Shown here: one piece after another, positions 50,867-58,765 of the stretch | Layout: the number at the start of each line of letters is the position of its first letter | How positions within the stretch are numbered: position 1 is the stretch's first letter | Source: Dyadobacter sp. MSC1_007 | GTDB taxonomy: Bacteria > Bacteroidota > Bacteroidia > Cytophagales > Spirosomataceae | Direction of reading: 5' to 3' | DNA: 64,000 nucleotides | Assembly: GCF_023667495.1 (NCBI RefSeq) | Contig: NZ_JAMOZL010000007.1 | Coordinates: forward strand, 62,001 to 126,000 | Notes under the pieces: generated by a model | Databases searched by the model: none | The model's input: only the letters and a program-made list of their open reading frames with translations | Told to the model about the DNA's origin: nothing | Translations under genes and position numbers: made by a program

Positions 50867-51675
50867 AAAATAGCTTCTCTGACCCTAACTAATCTTTCCA
50901 ATAATCCTTCCAGCTGATCGAGCGGGAGCATATTTGCGCCGTCGGATTTTGCCTCGGCCGGATTGAAATGTGTTTCGATAAACAGCCCGTCGGCGCCTAC
51001 GACGATGGCTGCCTTGGCAATTGTTTCGATCAATTTCGGTTTTCCGCCTGTTACGCCGGAGCTTTGGTTAGGCTGTTGGAGCGAATGCGTGCAGTCCATT
51101 ACCACCGGCACTCCAAATGCAGCCATTTCGGGAAGATTACGGTAATCCACAACGAGGTCTCCATAGCCGAAACTGTTCCCACGATCGGTCAGAATCACCT
51201 GACAATCGGGATTTACTTCATTGATTTTTTCAGCGGCAAATTTCATAGACGCTCCGGAAAGGAACTGGCCTTTTTTTACATTCACAGCCTTGCCAGTGCG
51301 TGCGGCAGCTGCCAGCAATTCAGTTTGGCGGCACAAAAAGGCCGGAATCTGCAGCACATCCACATATTCCGCGGCCAATGCTGCCTCGTGCGATTCATGA
51401 ATATCGGTTACTGTCGGAATACCAAAGGTCTGACTTACTTCCGCCAGGATTTTCAGCGCCTTTTCGTCGCCTATGCCGGTAAAAGAGTCGATTTTAGTGC
51501 GATTTGCCTTGCGGTAGGAACCTTTAAAAATATAAGGAATGCGGAGCCGGTCGGTAATCGTCACAATATGTTCTGCAATTCTCAGGGCCATATCTCTGCC
51601 CTCGATCGCGCAGGGGCCAGCCATCAGGAAAAATAATGGCGAGTCGGTATTTTTTAATTTGGGTATGGAAATCAT
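50863..51675 (-). CDS. kdsA: 3-deoxy-8-phosphooctulonate synthase
   Basis: A 270-residue TIM barrel that condenses PEP with arabinose 5-phosphate to Kdo 8-phosphate for lipid A-core. FKGSYRKANRTKIDSF, TDIHE, QIPAFLCRQTELL, VNVKKGQFL, TDRGNSFGYGDLVVDYR and MDCTHSLQQPNQ are all present. AGPCAIEG carries Cys22, the residue of the metal-dependent class, where the E. coli type has Asn. Four-base ATGA overlap with the PAP2 gene. Confidence 0.96.
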   Translation of the reverse strand: MISIPKLKNTDSPLFFLMAGPCAIEGRDMALRIAEHIVTITDRLRIPYIFKGSYRKANRTKIDSFTGIGDEKALKILAEVSQTFGIPTVTDIHESHEAALAAEYVDVLQIPAFLCRQTELLAAAARTGKAVNVKKGQFLSGASMKFAAEKINEVNPDCQVILTDRGNSFGYGDLVVDYRNLPEMAAFGVPVVMDCTHSLQQPNQSSGVTGGKPKLIETIAKAAIVVGADGLFIETHFNPAEAKSDGANMLPLDQLEGLLERLVRVREAIL

Positions 51676-51845
51676 AGTGTTATCGATCTTTGGTAGTCGT
51701 AAAAGTTTCGCGAATGTACAGTTATCCGTAATGTTCTCTACATGATGAATGGCTTTCTTAAAAGTAACAGCTGATAAACTACTGATTTCCTGCTTTTTTT
51801 AATTTATCCTTACTGAATACGATAAAATGGACTGTTCAAAAAAAT

Positions 51846-51873
51846 TTTGAAAAAGTGAACTGAAATATCTTTC
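51846..51873 (+). promoter_or_regulatory. Candidate acpP promoter
   Basis: TTTG (51846-51849), 16 bases, TATCTTTC (51866-51873, seven of eight). It lies 34 bases before the acpP ATG; the upstream bases are AT-rich. Confidence 0.5.
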
Positions 51874-51907
51874 TTTGTTGCGATTTTAACCAAAAAGTGA
51901 TTATAAA

Positions 51908-52144
51908 ATGTCAGCAATTGCAGAAAGAGTTAAGCAAATTATCGTCGAAAAACTCGGCGTTGAAGAGTCGGAGGTTACACCGGAAGCAAACTTCCAGAAC
52001 GACTTGGGAGCGGACTCTCTAGACACCGTTGAGTTGATTATGGAATTTGAAAAAGAATTCAATCTTTCTATCCCTGACGATCAGGCAGAGAACATCGGTA
52101 CAGTTGGCCAGGCTGTTGCATATCTGGAAGAAAACGTGAAGTAA
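51908..52144 (+). CDS. acpP: Acyl carrier protein
   Basis: A 78-residue acidic four-helix protein that carries acyl chains on phosphopantetheine attached to Ser37 in [15 protein letters not shown]. First gene of acpP-fabF-rnc, a common Bacteroidota order; 44 bases before fabF. Confidence 0.98.
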   Translation: MSAIAERVKQIIVEKLGVEESEVTPEANFQNDLGADSLDTVELIMEFEKEFNLSIPDDQAENIGTVGQAVAYLEENVK

Positions 52145-52188
52145 TCCGGTTTTTTGCCAGTATCATCTTCTATTTCTGTCCCTATTTT

Positions 52189-53442
52189 ATGAGTTTTAAG
52201 AGAGTTGTAATTACAGGGATGGGTGCACTGACACCCATCGGCAATGATGTTTCTACCTTTTGGACAAATTTGGTTGCAGGTGTAAGCGGAGCAGCACCGA
52301 TCACCAGGTTCGATGCTGAGAAGTTTCGTACCCGTTTTGCCTGCGAGGTAAAAGGTTTGGACATTAACAATTACATTCCTCGGCAGGAAGCCCGTAAAAT
52401 GGATCCGTTTGCACAATACGCCGTCATTGCTGCAGATGAAGCGATGAAGGACGCCGGCTTTGACGCAGATACGCTGGATCTCGACAAAGCCGGTGTAATT
52501 TGGGGCACCGGTATCGGTGGCCTGAAAACCTTCGAGGAGGAAGTGATGAACTTCTCCGAAAACGGCAAAACTCCCCGTTTCAATCCTTTCTTTATCCCTA
52601 AAATGATCGTGGACAGCGCGTCAGGCGTGCTGTCGATCCGCTATGGTTTCAGGGGGCCTAACTTTATCACTGTTTCGGCTTGCGCCTCAGCGACCAATGC
52701 TCTGATCGATGCATTCAATTATATCAAACTTGGTATGATGAATGTATGTATCTCAGGAGGCTCGGAAGCTGCCGTGACCATTGCAGGGGTAGGAGGTTTC
52801 AATGCATTGAAAGCATTGTCGGAAAGAAACGATTCTCCTGAAACAGCCTCACGGCCTTATGACAAGGACCGCGACGGATTTGTGTTGGGAGAAGGTGGAG
52901 CAGCGCTTATCCTGGAAGAGCTGGAACATGCGAAAGCCAGGGGCGCAAAAATCTACGCTGAAATGATCGGTGCCGGTATGTCATCGGACGCCTACCACAT
53001 TACTGCCCCGCATCCGGAAGGACTTGGCGCTTACATCGTGATGAAAAACGCGATCGAAAACGCAGGCATTAAAAAGGAGGACATCGACTACATTAATACA
53101 CATGGTACTTCCACGCCGATCGGTGATCCGCAGGAAATCAAAGCGATCGAGAAGTTCTTTGGCGACCATGCTTATGAGCTTAATATCAGCTCAACGAAGT
53201 CTATGACGGGCCACTTGCTGGGTGGGGCCGGGGCGATTGAAGCAGCGGCTTGCATTATGGCGATCAAGGACCAGGTGATCCCGCCTACCATCAACCACTT
53301 TACCGACGATCCGGAAATCAATCCCCGGTTGAAGCTTACATTTAACCAGGCTGAAAAACGTAACGTCAACATTGCATTAAGTAACACTTTCGGTTTCGGA
53401 GGGCATAATGCGTCAGTCGTTTTCAAAAAGTATGAAGACTGA
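52189..53442 (+). CDS. fabF: 3-oxoacyl-ACP synthase II
   Basis: A 417-residue condensing enzyme that extends acyl-ACP with malonyl-ACP. The Cys-His-His triad is at Cys165 (VSACASATNAL), His305 (NTHGTSTPIGD) and His342 (MTGHLLGGAGAIEA); the C-terminal loop NTFGFGGHNAS is intact. Co-transcribed with acpP and rnc, which begins 14 bases on. Confidence 0.97.
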   Translation: MSFKRVVITGMGALTPIGNDVSTFWTNLVAGVSGAAPITRFDAEKFRTRFACEVKGLDINNYIPRQEARKMDPFAQYAVIAADEAMKDAGFDADTLDLDKAGVIWGTGIGGLKTFEEEVMNFSENGKTPRFNPFFIPKMIVDSASGVLSIRYGFRGPNFITVSACASATNALIDAFNYIKLGMMNVCISGGSEAAVTIAGVGGFNALKALSERNDSPETASRPYDKDRDGFVLGEGGAALILEELEHAKARGAKIYAEMIGAGMSSDAYHITAPHPEGLGAYIVMKNAIENAGIKKEDIDYINTHGTSTPIGDPQEIKAIEKFFGDHAYELNISSTKSMTGHLLGGAGAIEAAACIMAIKDQVIPPTINHFTDDPEINPRLKLTFNQAEKRNVNIALSNTFGFGGHNASVVFKKYED

Positions 53443-53456
53443 TTAACTTTCTACCA

Positions 53457-54203
53457 TTGGCAAAGCGAATTCTTATACCCATTCTTTCCCTGTTCAGGAC
53501 CGGAAGTGCTGAGGATAAAAAATTTAAGGAATCGATTGCGCATGTCATAGGCGACAAGCCTTCCAACCTTGGTGTTTACCAACTGGCTTTCCGTCATACG
53601 TCGGCTTCCCGGGAAACCGCTATCAAAGGCTTCCGCGAATCCAACGAGCGGCTGGAATACCTCGGAGACGCGGTGCTTGGAATGGTTGTGGCCGAATTTC
53701 TTTTTACCAAATACCCCTACAAAGACGAGGGCTTCCTGACTGAGATCCGTTCCAGGATCGTGAACAGGGAATCGCTGAACCAGATTTCCAGAAAGCTGGG
53801 ACTCGACCGGCTCATTGAATATGATGGCAACCGGAAAGGCATGTCGCCCCGGTCATCCATGTACGGTGACGCGCTGGAAGCATTCGTGGGAGCCATTTAT
53901 CTCGATAAAGGTTTCCGGTTTACCCGCACTTTTATCATCAGCAAACTCATTACACATTACGATCTGGACAACATTATCCAGAACAATGTGAACTTCAAAA
54001 GCCTCATCATCGAATGGGCGCAACGGGAGGGCAAGGAGATCCGTTTTGAAATACTGGAAGAACGGGGCACACGTCATCATCGCGAATTCATCTCTCAAAT
54101 CCTCGTCAACGACGAGCCATTTGCAACAGGTAACGGCTTCACCAAGAAAAAAGCCGAGCAATCTGCCTCGGAGCAGGCCTGTGCCATTCTTGAATTAAAA
54201 TAA
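53457..54203 (+). CDS. rnc: Ribonuclease III
   Basis: A 248-residue double-strand-specific RNase that processes rRNA and mRNA. NERLEYLGDAVLGMVVAEFLF is the signature, with further catalytic acidic residues in GDALEAFVGAIYLD; residues about 175-245 are the double-stranded-RNA binding domain (FTKKKAEQSASEQA). It starts with TTG at 53457, giving MAKRILIPILSLF as in relatives; no ATG lies close. 14 bases after fabF. Confidence 0.95.
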   Translation: MAKRILIPILSLFRTGSAEDKKFKESIAHVIGDKPSNLGVYQLAFRHTSASRETAIKGFRESNERLEYLGDAVLGMVVAEFLFTKYPYKDEGFLTEIRSRIVNRESLNQISRKLGLDRLIEYDGNRKGMSPRSSMYGDALEAFVGAIYLDKGFRFTRTFIISKLITHYDLDNIIQNNVNFKSLIIEWAQREGKEIRFEILEERGTRHHREFISQILVNDEPFATGNGFTKKKAEQSASEQACAILELK

Positions 54204-54443
54204 TCTTACGACTTTTTGGATGACGGCTCATTGAATTTCAATGACGGCTGGTCATGTTTTGTATTGTTTTATTTGAACAAATAAGACAATATGGCAGTAT
54301 TGTCGAGCGCTATTTTAGTCAAATCAGCCATTTTGTCTGGTATTTTATGCTTTTGCGTTTTTCGGAATGGAAGTTGTTATGTAAAGGGCATAACCGCAGG
54401 GTTAGTAAAACAGAAATCTTAAAACAACAAAAACCTTATAACA

Positions 54444-54875
54444 ATGAGCACATTAGTAAAAACCCATTTTGCAGGTCCATCTTATTTGAACGGATTTTTT
54501 GGTAAGGATCTATTCCACGAATTCAACACGCCTGCCTTTGCAGGTACTGTACCAGCTGTGAATGTGGTTGAAAATAAAGAAGGCTTCCGCATTGAAGTAG
54601 CTGCCCCGGGACTTCAAAAATCCGATTTCAAATTAAACCTTGAAAAAAATCAGCTGACTATTTCAGCCGAAAAAGAGCAGAAGGAAGAAGAAAATAACGA
54701 GAAGTACACCCGCAAGGAATTCAAGTATGCTTCTTTCCAAAGGACCTTCACTTTGCCGAACACGGTAGACGGTGATAAGATCGAAGCGAACTATGCTGAC
54801 GGCATCCTGAGTATCGCATTGCCCAAACGTGAGGAAGCCAAAGAAAAACCTGCCCGTCTGATCGAGATAGCTTAA
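54444..54875 (+). CDS. Small heat-shock protein, Hsp20/alpha-crystallin family
   Basis: A 143-residue ATP-independent chaperone. The alpha-crystallin domain covers about 33-130 (PAVNVVENKEGFRIEVAAPGL, then FKYASFQRTFTLPNTVDGDKIEANYADGILSIALPK) and is followed by a short tail with the I-x-I-like LIEIA. It stands alone; 240 bases upstream hold no CIRCE-type operator that I can see, and no clear -7 element. It ends in a strong terminator. Confidence 0.94.
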   Translation: MSTLVKTHFAGPSYLNGFFGKDLFHEFNTPAFAGTVPAVNVVENKEGFRIEVAAPGLQKSDFKLNLEKNQLTISAEKEQKEEENNEKYTRKEFKYASFQRTFTLPNTVDGDKIEANYADGILSIALPKREEAKEKPARLIEIA

Positions 54876-54889
54876 TCAGGGTGGTTTGT

Positions 54890-54924
54890 AAAAAGGCGTT
54901 ATTCGCGAGAATAGCGCCTTTTTT
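54890..54924 (+). terminator. Rho-independent terminator after hsp20
   Basis: 15-base arms aaaaaggcgttattc (54890-54904) and gaatagcgccttttt (54909-54923) with one G-T pair, a gcga loop and six T. Confidence 0.88.
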
Positions 54925-54981
54925 ATGAGTAGGGATGTTACATTCCCGTGGCAGGATATTTTAGTAAATCCACAAATGGGA

Positions 54982-54989
54982 TATCTTTG
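54982..54989 (+). promoter_or_regulatory. Candidate -7 element for htrA
   Basis: TATCTTTG matches TAnnTTTG exactly, 84 bases before the ATG. The -33 region lacks a clear TTG. Confidence 0.4.
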
Positions 54990-55073
54990 TTAAAATATGT
55001 TAAATGAGTCTGCTACGGGAATAATTTGTTATTTGATTTGCGTTATTCGTTCACAAAAATATAACCCCAACAT

Positions 55074-56612
55074 ATGAATATGAAAACAAATTGGAAAGGT
55101 TTGGTGTTGGTTGGGTTGATTTCAAGTGCGTCAACTCTGGCCGGCCTTAAACTCTTAAGTTCTGATAACGATAGAGATGTAATTTTCAAGGAAGCTCCCA
55201 CTGAATCGATTGCCCGGTTCACTTCAACAGGTGCTCCGGTAGGCGCGCCTGGAGACTTTGTGTACGCTGCGGAGGCTACTACGCCTACGGTAGTGCACAT
55301 CAAGTCGACCATCGCACGCCAGCAATATCGCGGACAGCAGCAGATCCCGGATATTTTCAGGGACTTTTTCGGCGATGACTTTGGTGGCGGCCAGCGTGGC
55401 CCGCAAAATTCAGAAGCCTCTGGTTCGGGCGTGATCATCTCTAGTGATGGCTATATTGTTACCAATAACCACGTCGTGGAAGGCGCGCAAGAGCTGGAAG
55501 TGACGCTGCATAATAAAGGCAAATACAGGGCGAAAGTGATTGGTACCGACCCTTCTACTGACATCGCGGTGATTAAGGTAGAAGCAAAAGGCCTGCCCGC
55601 AGTGACGCTGGGGAATTCTGACGCCGTGAAAGTTGGCGAATGGGTTGTAGCGGTTGGTAACCCTTTCAATCTTGAATCGACTGTTACAGCAGGGATTGTG
55701 AGTGCAAAAGGCCGTGGATTAGGTATTATCGGCCAAAACAGCCGTCGTAATAACCTTACCCCGACAGCAGCAGCAGCTGGTGATTCCCCGCTTGAATCGT
55801 TTATTCAGACTGACGCGGTAGTTAACCCTGGTAACAGTGGTGGTGCATTGGTGAACCTGAAAGGTGAATTGATCGGTATCAACACAGCGATTGCCAGCCC
55901 AACAGGAAGTTTTGCTGGTTATGCATTCGCCGTTCCTTCAAGCATCGTTAAAAAAGTATCCAGCGACATTATCAAATTCGGGAATGTACAACGTGGATAC
56001 CTCGGAATTTCACTGGACGATCTGGATAGCAGAAAGGCAGAGGAATACGGTGTGAAAGTAAATGACGGCGTATATGTTCGTGAATTTACTGAAAACAGCG
56101 CAGCCAAAGCAGGCGGTGTAAACAAAGGTGATGTGATCGTGAAAGTGGACGGAGTAGATATTCACTCAATTCCGGAACTGCAACAGTCCATTGGTTTGCA
56201 CAAACCTGGCGATAAAGTAAACCTGACGGTGAACCGTGATGGTAAAGAAAAAGAACTTTCTATCACACTGCGTAACCGCACGGGAGGCTCTGACATCATC
56301 AAACGCGACGAAACAGCCGCAGTAATGAGCTCATTGGGCGCCCAGTTCGGTAACCTGACTGATCAGGAAAAGCAAAGACTGTCGCGTTATAAAATCGATG
56401 GTGGTGTGAAGGTCCTCGCTATCGAAGGCGGCAAATTTGCCCGCTCGCAAGTGGAGGAAGGATTTATCATCACCAAAGTCAATGGCAAAGCGGTGAAAAC
56501 CGTGAAGGATTTCGAAGCTGCTATTGCCGGTAAGGAAGAATCCATGGTGCAGTTTGAAGGGCTTTACCCTGACGCACCTTATGATATCTACTCATTCGGA
56601 TTCAGACTATAA
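55074..56612 (+). CDS. HtrA/DegP-family serine protease
   Basis: A 512-residue periplasmic protease-chaperone. An N-terminal hydrophobic stretch (LVLVGLISSASTLAGL) is a signal or anchor. The trypsin-like domain has His133 (NNHVV), Asp163 (STDIAV) and Ser255 (NPGNSGGALV). Two PDZ domains follow (about 320-400 and 430-510). It is longer and has a larger C-terminal part than E. coli DegP's second PDZ. Transcribed alone; ends in a bidirectional terminator. Confidence 0.94.
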   Translation: MNMKTNWKGLVLVGLISSASTLAGLKLLSSDNDRDVIFKEAPTESIARFTSTGAPVGAPGDFVYAAEATTPTVVHIKSTIARQQYRGQQQIPDIFRDFFGDDFGGGQRGPQNSEASGSGVIISSDGYIVTNNHVVEGAQELEVTLHNKGKYRAKVIGTDPSTDIAVIKVEAKGLPAVTLGNSDAVKVGEWVVAVGNPFNLESTVTAGIVSAKGRGLGIIGQNSRRNNLTPTAAAAGDSPLESFIQTDAVVNPGNSGGALVNLKGELIGINTAIASPTGSFAGYAFAVPSSIVKKVSSDIIKFGNVQRGYLGISLDDLDSRKAEEYGVKVNDGVYVREFTENSAAKAGGVNKGDVIVKVDGVDIHSIPELQQSIGLHKPGDKVNLTVNRDGKEKELSITLRNRTGGSDIIKRDETAAVMSSLGAQFGNLTDQEKQRLSRYKIDGGVKVLAIEGGKFARSQVEEGFIITKVNGKAVKTVKDFEAAIAGKEESMVQFEGLYPDAPYDIYSFGFRL

Positions 56613-56627
56613 GACCACATATTAAGT

Positions 56628-56665
56628 GAAAAAGGGCTGCGATGATCACCATCGCAGCCCTTTTC
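56628..56665. terminator. Bidirectional terminator, htrA / rluB-like gene
   Basis: 15-base arms aaaagggctgcgatg (56630-56644) and catcgcagccctttt (56650-56664), five-base loop, A/T runs on both sides, between two convergent genes. Confidence 0.88.
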
Positions 56666-56684
56666 ATTTTATTCAAAGCGTATA

Positions 56685-58466
56685 TTAAAGCAAGAATTTC
56701 AGCTTAATAACTTCTTTTTCTGTCAGGAAGCGCCACTTTCCGCGAGGCAAATCTTTCTTGTTCAGACCTGCGAAAACAGTACGGTCCAGTTTCTGAACTT
56801 CGTAGCCCAGGTGTTCGAACATCCGGCGTACAATGCGGTTACGTCCGCTGTGTATTTCGAGCCCTACCACCATTGCATCAGGAGTTACGATGCCTACCTC
56901 GTCAGGCCGGATGAACCCGTCTTCCAGTTCAACTCCATGTTGCAGGGTTTCAAAATCCTCCGTCGTGATAGGTTTATCGATTTCGGCCTGATAAATTTTC
57001 TTGATACCACTCGATGGGTGCGTCAGTTTTTCAGCCAGTTCACCATCATTAGTGAGCAGCAGCAAACCGGTTGTATTACGGTCGAGGCGGCCGACTGGAT
57101 AAACACGCTCCGAGCAGGCCCCCTGGATAAGGTCAAGAACGGTTTTACGCTCTTCCGGATCATCTGTGGTGGTGATGTAATCCTTCGGTTTGTTGATCAG
57201 GATATACACCATTTTCTCTGGATTAAGCGCCTTCTTGCCGTATTTTACTACATCGGTAGGCTTTACTTTGTAACCCATTTCGGTGATGGTTTTGCCATTC
57301 ACCGAAATTTGGCCGCTAGAAATAAGATCGTCCGCTTCCCTGCGTGAGCAAATGCCCGCATTGGCAATGTAGCGGTTCAGACGGATTTCGTAATTGTCAT
57401 CCTTCTTTTTTGAAACTTCCTTCTTTTCGTATTGAGAAAGGTTATAACGCGGGGCGCTTTCAAAACGTCCTACGCGCCTTTCGAGTCCGCTGCGGTCTTC
57501 ATTGCGGATCTCTTGCCCTTCGGCACCCTCTCTATCGTCTTTTTTTTTAAATGCTGGTCTGTCGTCAGCCCGGTCGAACGATCTTGCCGGACGTTCACCT
57601 TCCCTGCGCTCGAATGACCGTGCCGGTCTGTCGCCTTCCGTGCGGTTGAATGGCCTTGCCGGTCTGTCGCTACTTGTGCGGTCGCGGTCAAATGATCGTG
57701 CAGGACGGTCACCTTCTCTGCGGTCAAACGATCTCGCCGGTCTGTCACCTTCTGTACGGTCGAATGAACGTGCTGGTCGATCGCCTTCTGTACGGTCGGA
57801 TGATCTTGCTGGTCTGTCCCCTTCTGTACGATTGAATGGTCTTGCCGGTCTGTCGCTATCCGGACGGTCGAATGACCTTGCCGGGCGATCACCTTCTCTG
57901 CGGTCAAACGATCTGGCTGGTCTGTCGCCGTCGTTGCGGTCGAACGGGCGTGCCGGGCGTTCGCCTCTTGGCTTAAATCCTTCCTGATTGCGATCGCGAT
58001 CAAAACGAGGTCTTTCCGGACGGTCGCCGGATGGGCGCCTGTCGTCTGACCTGAATTCTTCTCTTGGTTTAAATGGACGGGCACCACGGTCAGAGTCTGA
58101 TCTTCCAAAATCTTTCTTGAAAGGAGCTCCTGACGTATCGCCTTCACGCCTGAATGGACGCGGGCTATCCGAATTGCGCTTGTCGGAGCCGTATTTTTTG
58201 AAGTCTGGCTTATCGAAACGTGGCCTATCCTCCCTTGGTTTTTCGTGATCGAAGCTTGGGCGGGTGCTTGGTCCTCTGTTTTCAGAGTTTCCGGAGAATT
58301 TCAAGCTGGATTTTTTAATGCTGGGTTTGCTGAAACGGCTTTCTGTTTCCGGTTTCGCTCTTTTGAATGAGCGTCCGCCGCCATCGCTTTTGCCAAAGCC
58401 CTTGGGGCCACCTGCTGAGGGGCGTGAAGCATTGCCCCCTTTTGAATTGTTTGTCTTGTTTCTCAT
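56685..58466 (-). CDS. RluB-like 23S rRNA pseudouridine synthase with long repetitive N-terminal tail
   Basis: A 593-residue protein. The C-terminal 245 residues are a normal RluB/RsuA enzyme: an S4 RNA-binding domain (IRLNRYIANAGICSRREADDLI, VNGKTI) and a synthase with catalytic Asp in PVGRLDRNTTGLLLLTNDG, closing with HSGRNRIVRRMFEHLGYEV. The N-terminal 345 residues are Arg/Asp/Ser/Pro-rich and disordered, with eleven copies of RPAR in a 12-residue period at about 155-305. The ordinary enzyme is about 250 residues, so the tail is an addition, probably RNA-binding. Transcribed alone. Confidence 0.92.
   Translation of the reverse strand: MRNKTNNSKGGNASRPSAGGPKGFGKSDGGGRSFKRAKPETESRFSKPSIKKSSLKFSGNSENRGPSTRPSFDHEKPREDRPRFDKPDFKKYGSDKRNSDSPRPFRREGDTSGAPFKKDFGRSDSDRGARPFKPREEFRSDDRRPSGDRPERPRFDRDRNQEGFKPRGERPARPFDRNDGDRPARSFDRREGDRPARSFDRPDSDRPARPFNRTEGDRPARSSDRTEGDRPARSFDRTEGDRPARSFDRREGDRPARSFDRDRTSSDRPARPFNRTEGDRPARSFERREGERPARSFDRADDRPAFKKKDDREGAEGQEIRNEDRSGLERRVGRFESAPRYNLSQYEKKEVSKKKDDNYEIRLNRYIANAGICSRREADDLISSGQISVNGKTITEMGYKVKPTDVVKYGKKALNPEKMVYILINKPKDYITTTDDPEERKTVLDLIQGACSERVYPVGRLDRNTTGLLLLTNDGELAEKLTHPSSGIKKIYQAEIDKPITTEDFETLQHGVELEDGFIRPDEVGIVTPDAMVVGLEIHSGRNRIVRRMFEHLGYEVQKLDRTVFAGLNKKDLPRGKWRFLTEKEVIKLKFLL
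57580..58010. repeat. 36-base tandem repeats coding the RPAR units
   Basis: The DNA of the tail repeats a roughly 36-base word (coding GDRPARSFDRxE) with small changes, eleven times in total. Unequal exchange between copies could change the length of the protein tail between strains. Confidence 0.8.
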
Positions 58467-58765
58467 TAGGAATGCAGTATCACTACTGGATTTAATTCCT
58501 CTTACAAATTTACCTTGTAACTGATGAATGCTTTAATTCATCCTGATTAAAATGAATTGCCACTAAAATCAGTCGGCCAACGTATCTGATGATCAGAGAA
58601 CTAGTGAATAAAAAATTAGCCTGCAAAGATACGTGAATTTTTCGGGTAAATATTTTTGGTTGTGTTTATGCCAAAAATGATATAGTAACGTTTATTAGTA
58701 CTATCAGAGAAAGGCCTCTAAAATGATGGTTTTCCCTGAATCTAAACCTTCATTAACGCGTGATT
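58467..58765. other. Divergent intergenic region, rluB-like / aacS-like
   Basis: About 300 AT-rich bases. For the minus-strand gene there are two exact -7 words, TAAATTTG (58512-58505) and TATCTTTG (58631-58624); for the plus-strand gene TATTTTTG at 58651-58658, far from its ATG. A 7-base inverted repeat aattcat/atgaatt lies at 58535-58541 and 58552-58558. No small ORF or RNA gene recognised. Confidence 0.4.

Noticed and set aside
54254..54505. 83-codon frame before hsp20
   Set aside because: It overlaps the hsp20 start in another frame, is rich in Phe/Ile/Arg from AT-rich DNA and resembles no known protein.
57580..58010. CRISPR-like regular repeat spacing
   Set aside because: The units are contiguous, imperfect, coding and without unique spacers; there are no cas genes.
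57470..58147. Long open frames (about 160-225 codons) on both strands over the tail of the RluB-like gene
   Set aside because: They are by-products of the 36-base in-frame repeat, with monotonous Arg/Ser/Asp or Leu/Ser composition and no start context; the minus-strand frame ending in the synthase is the real gene.
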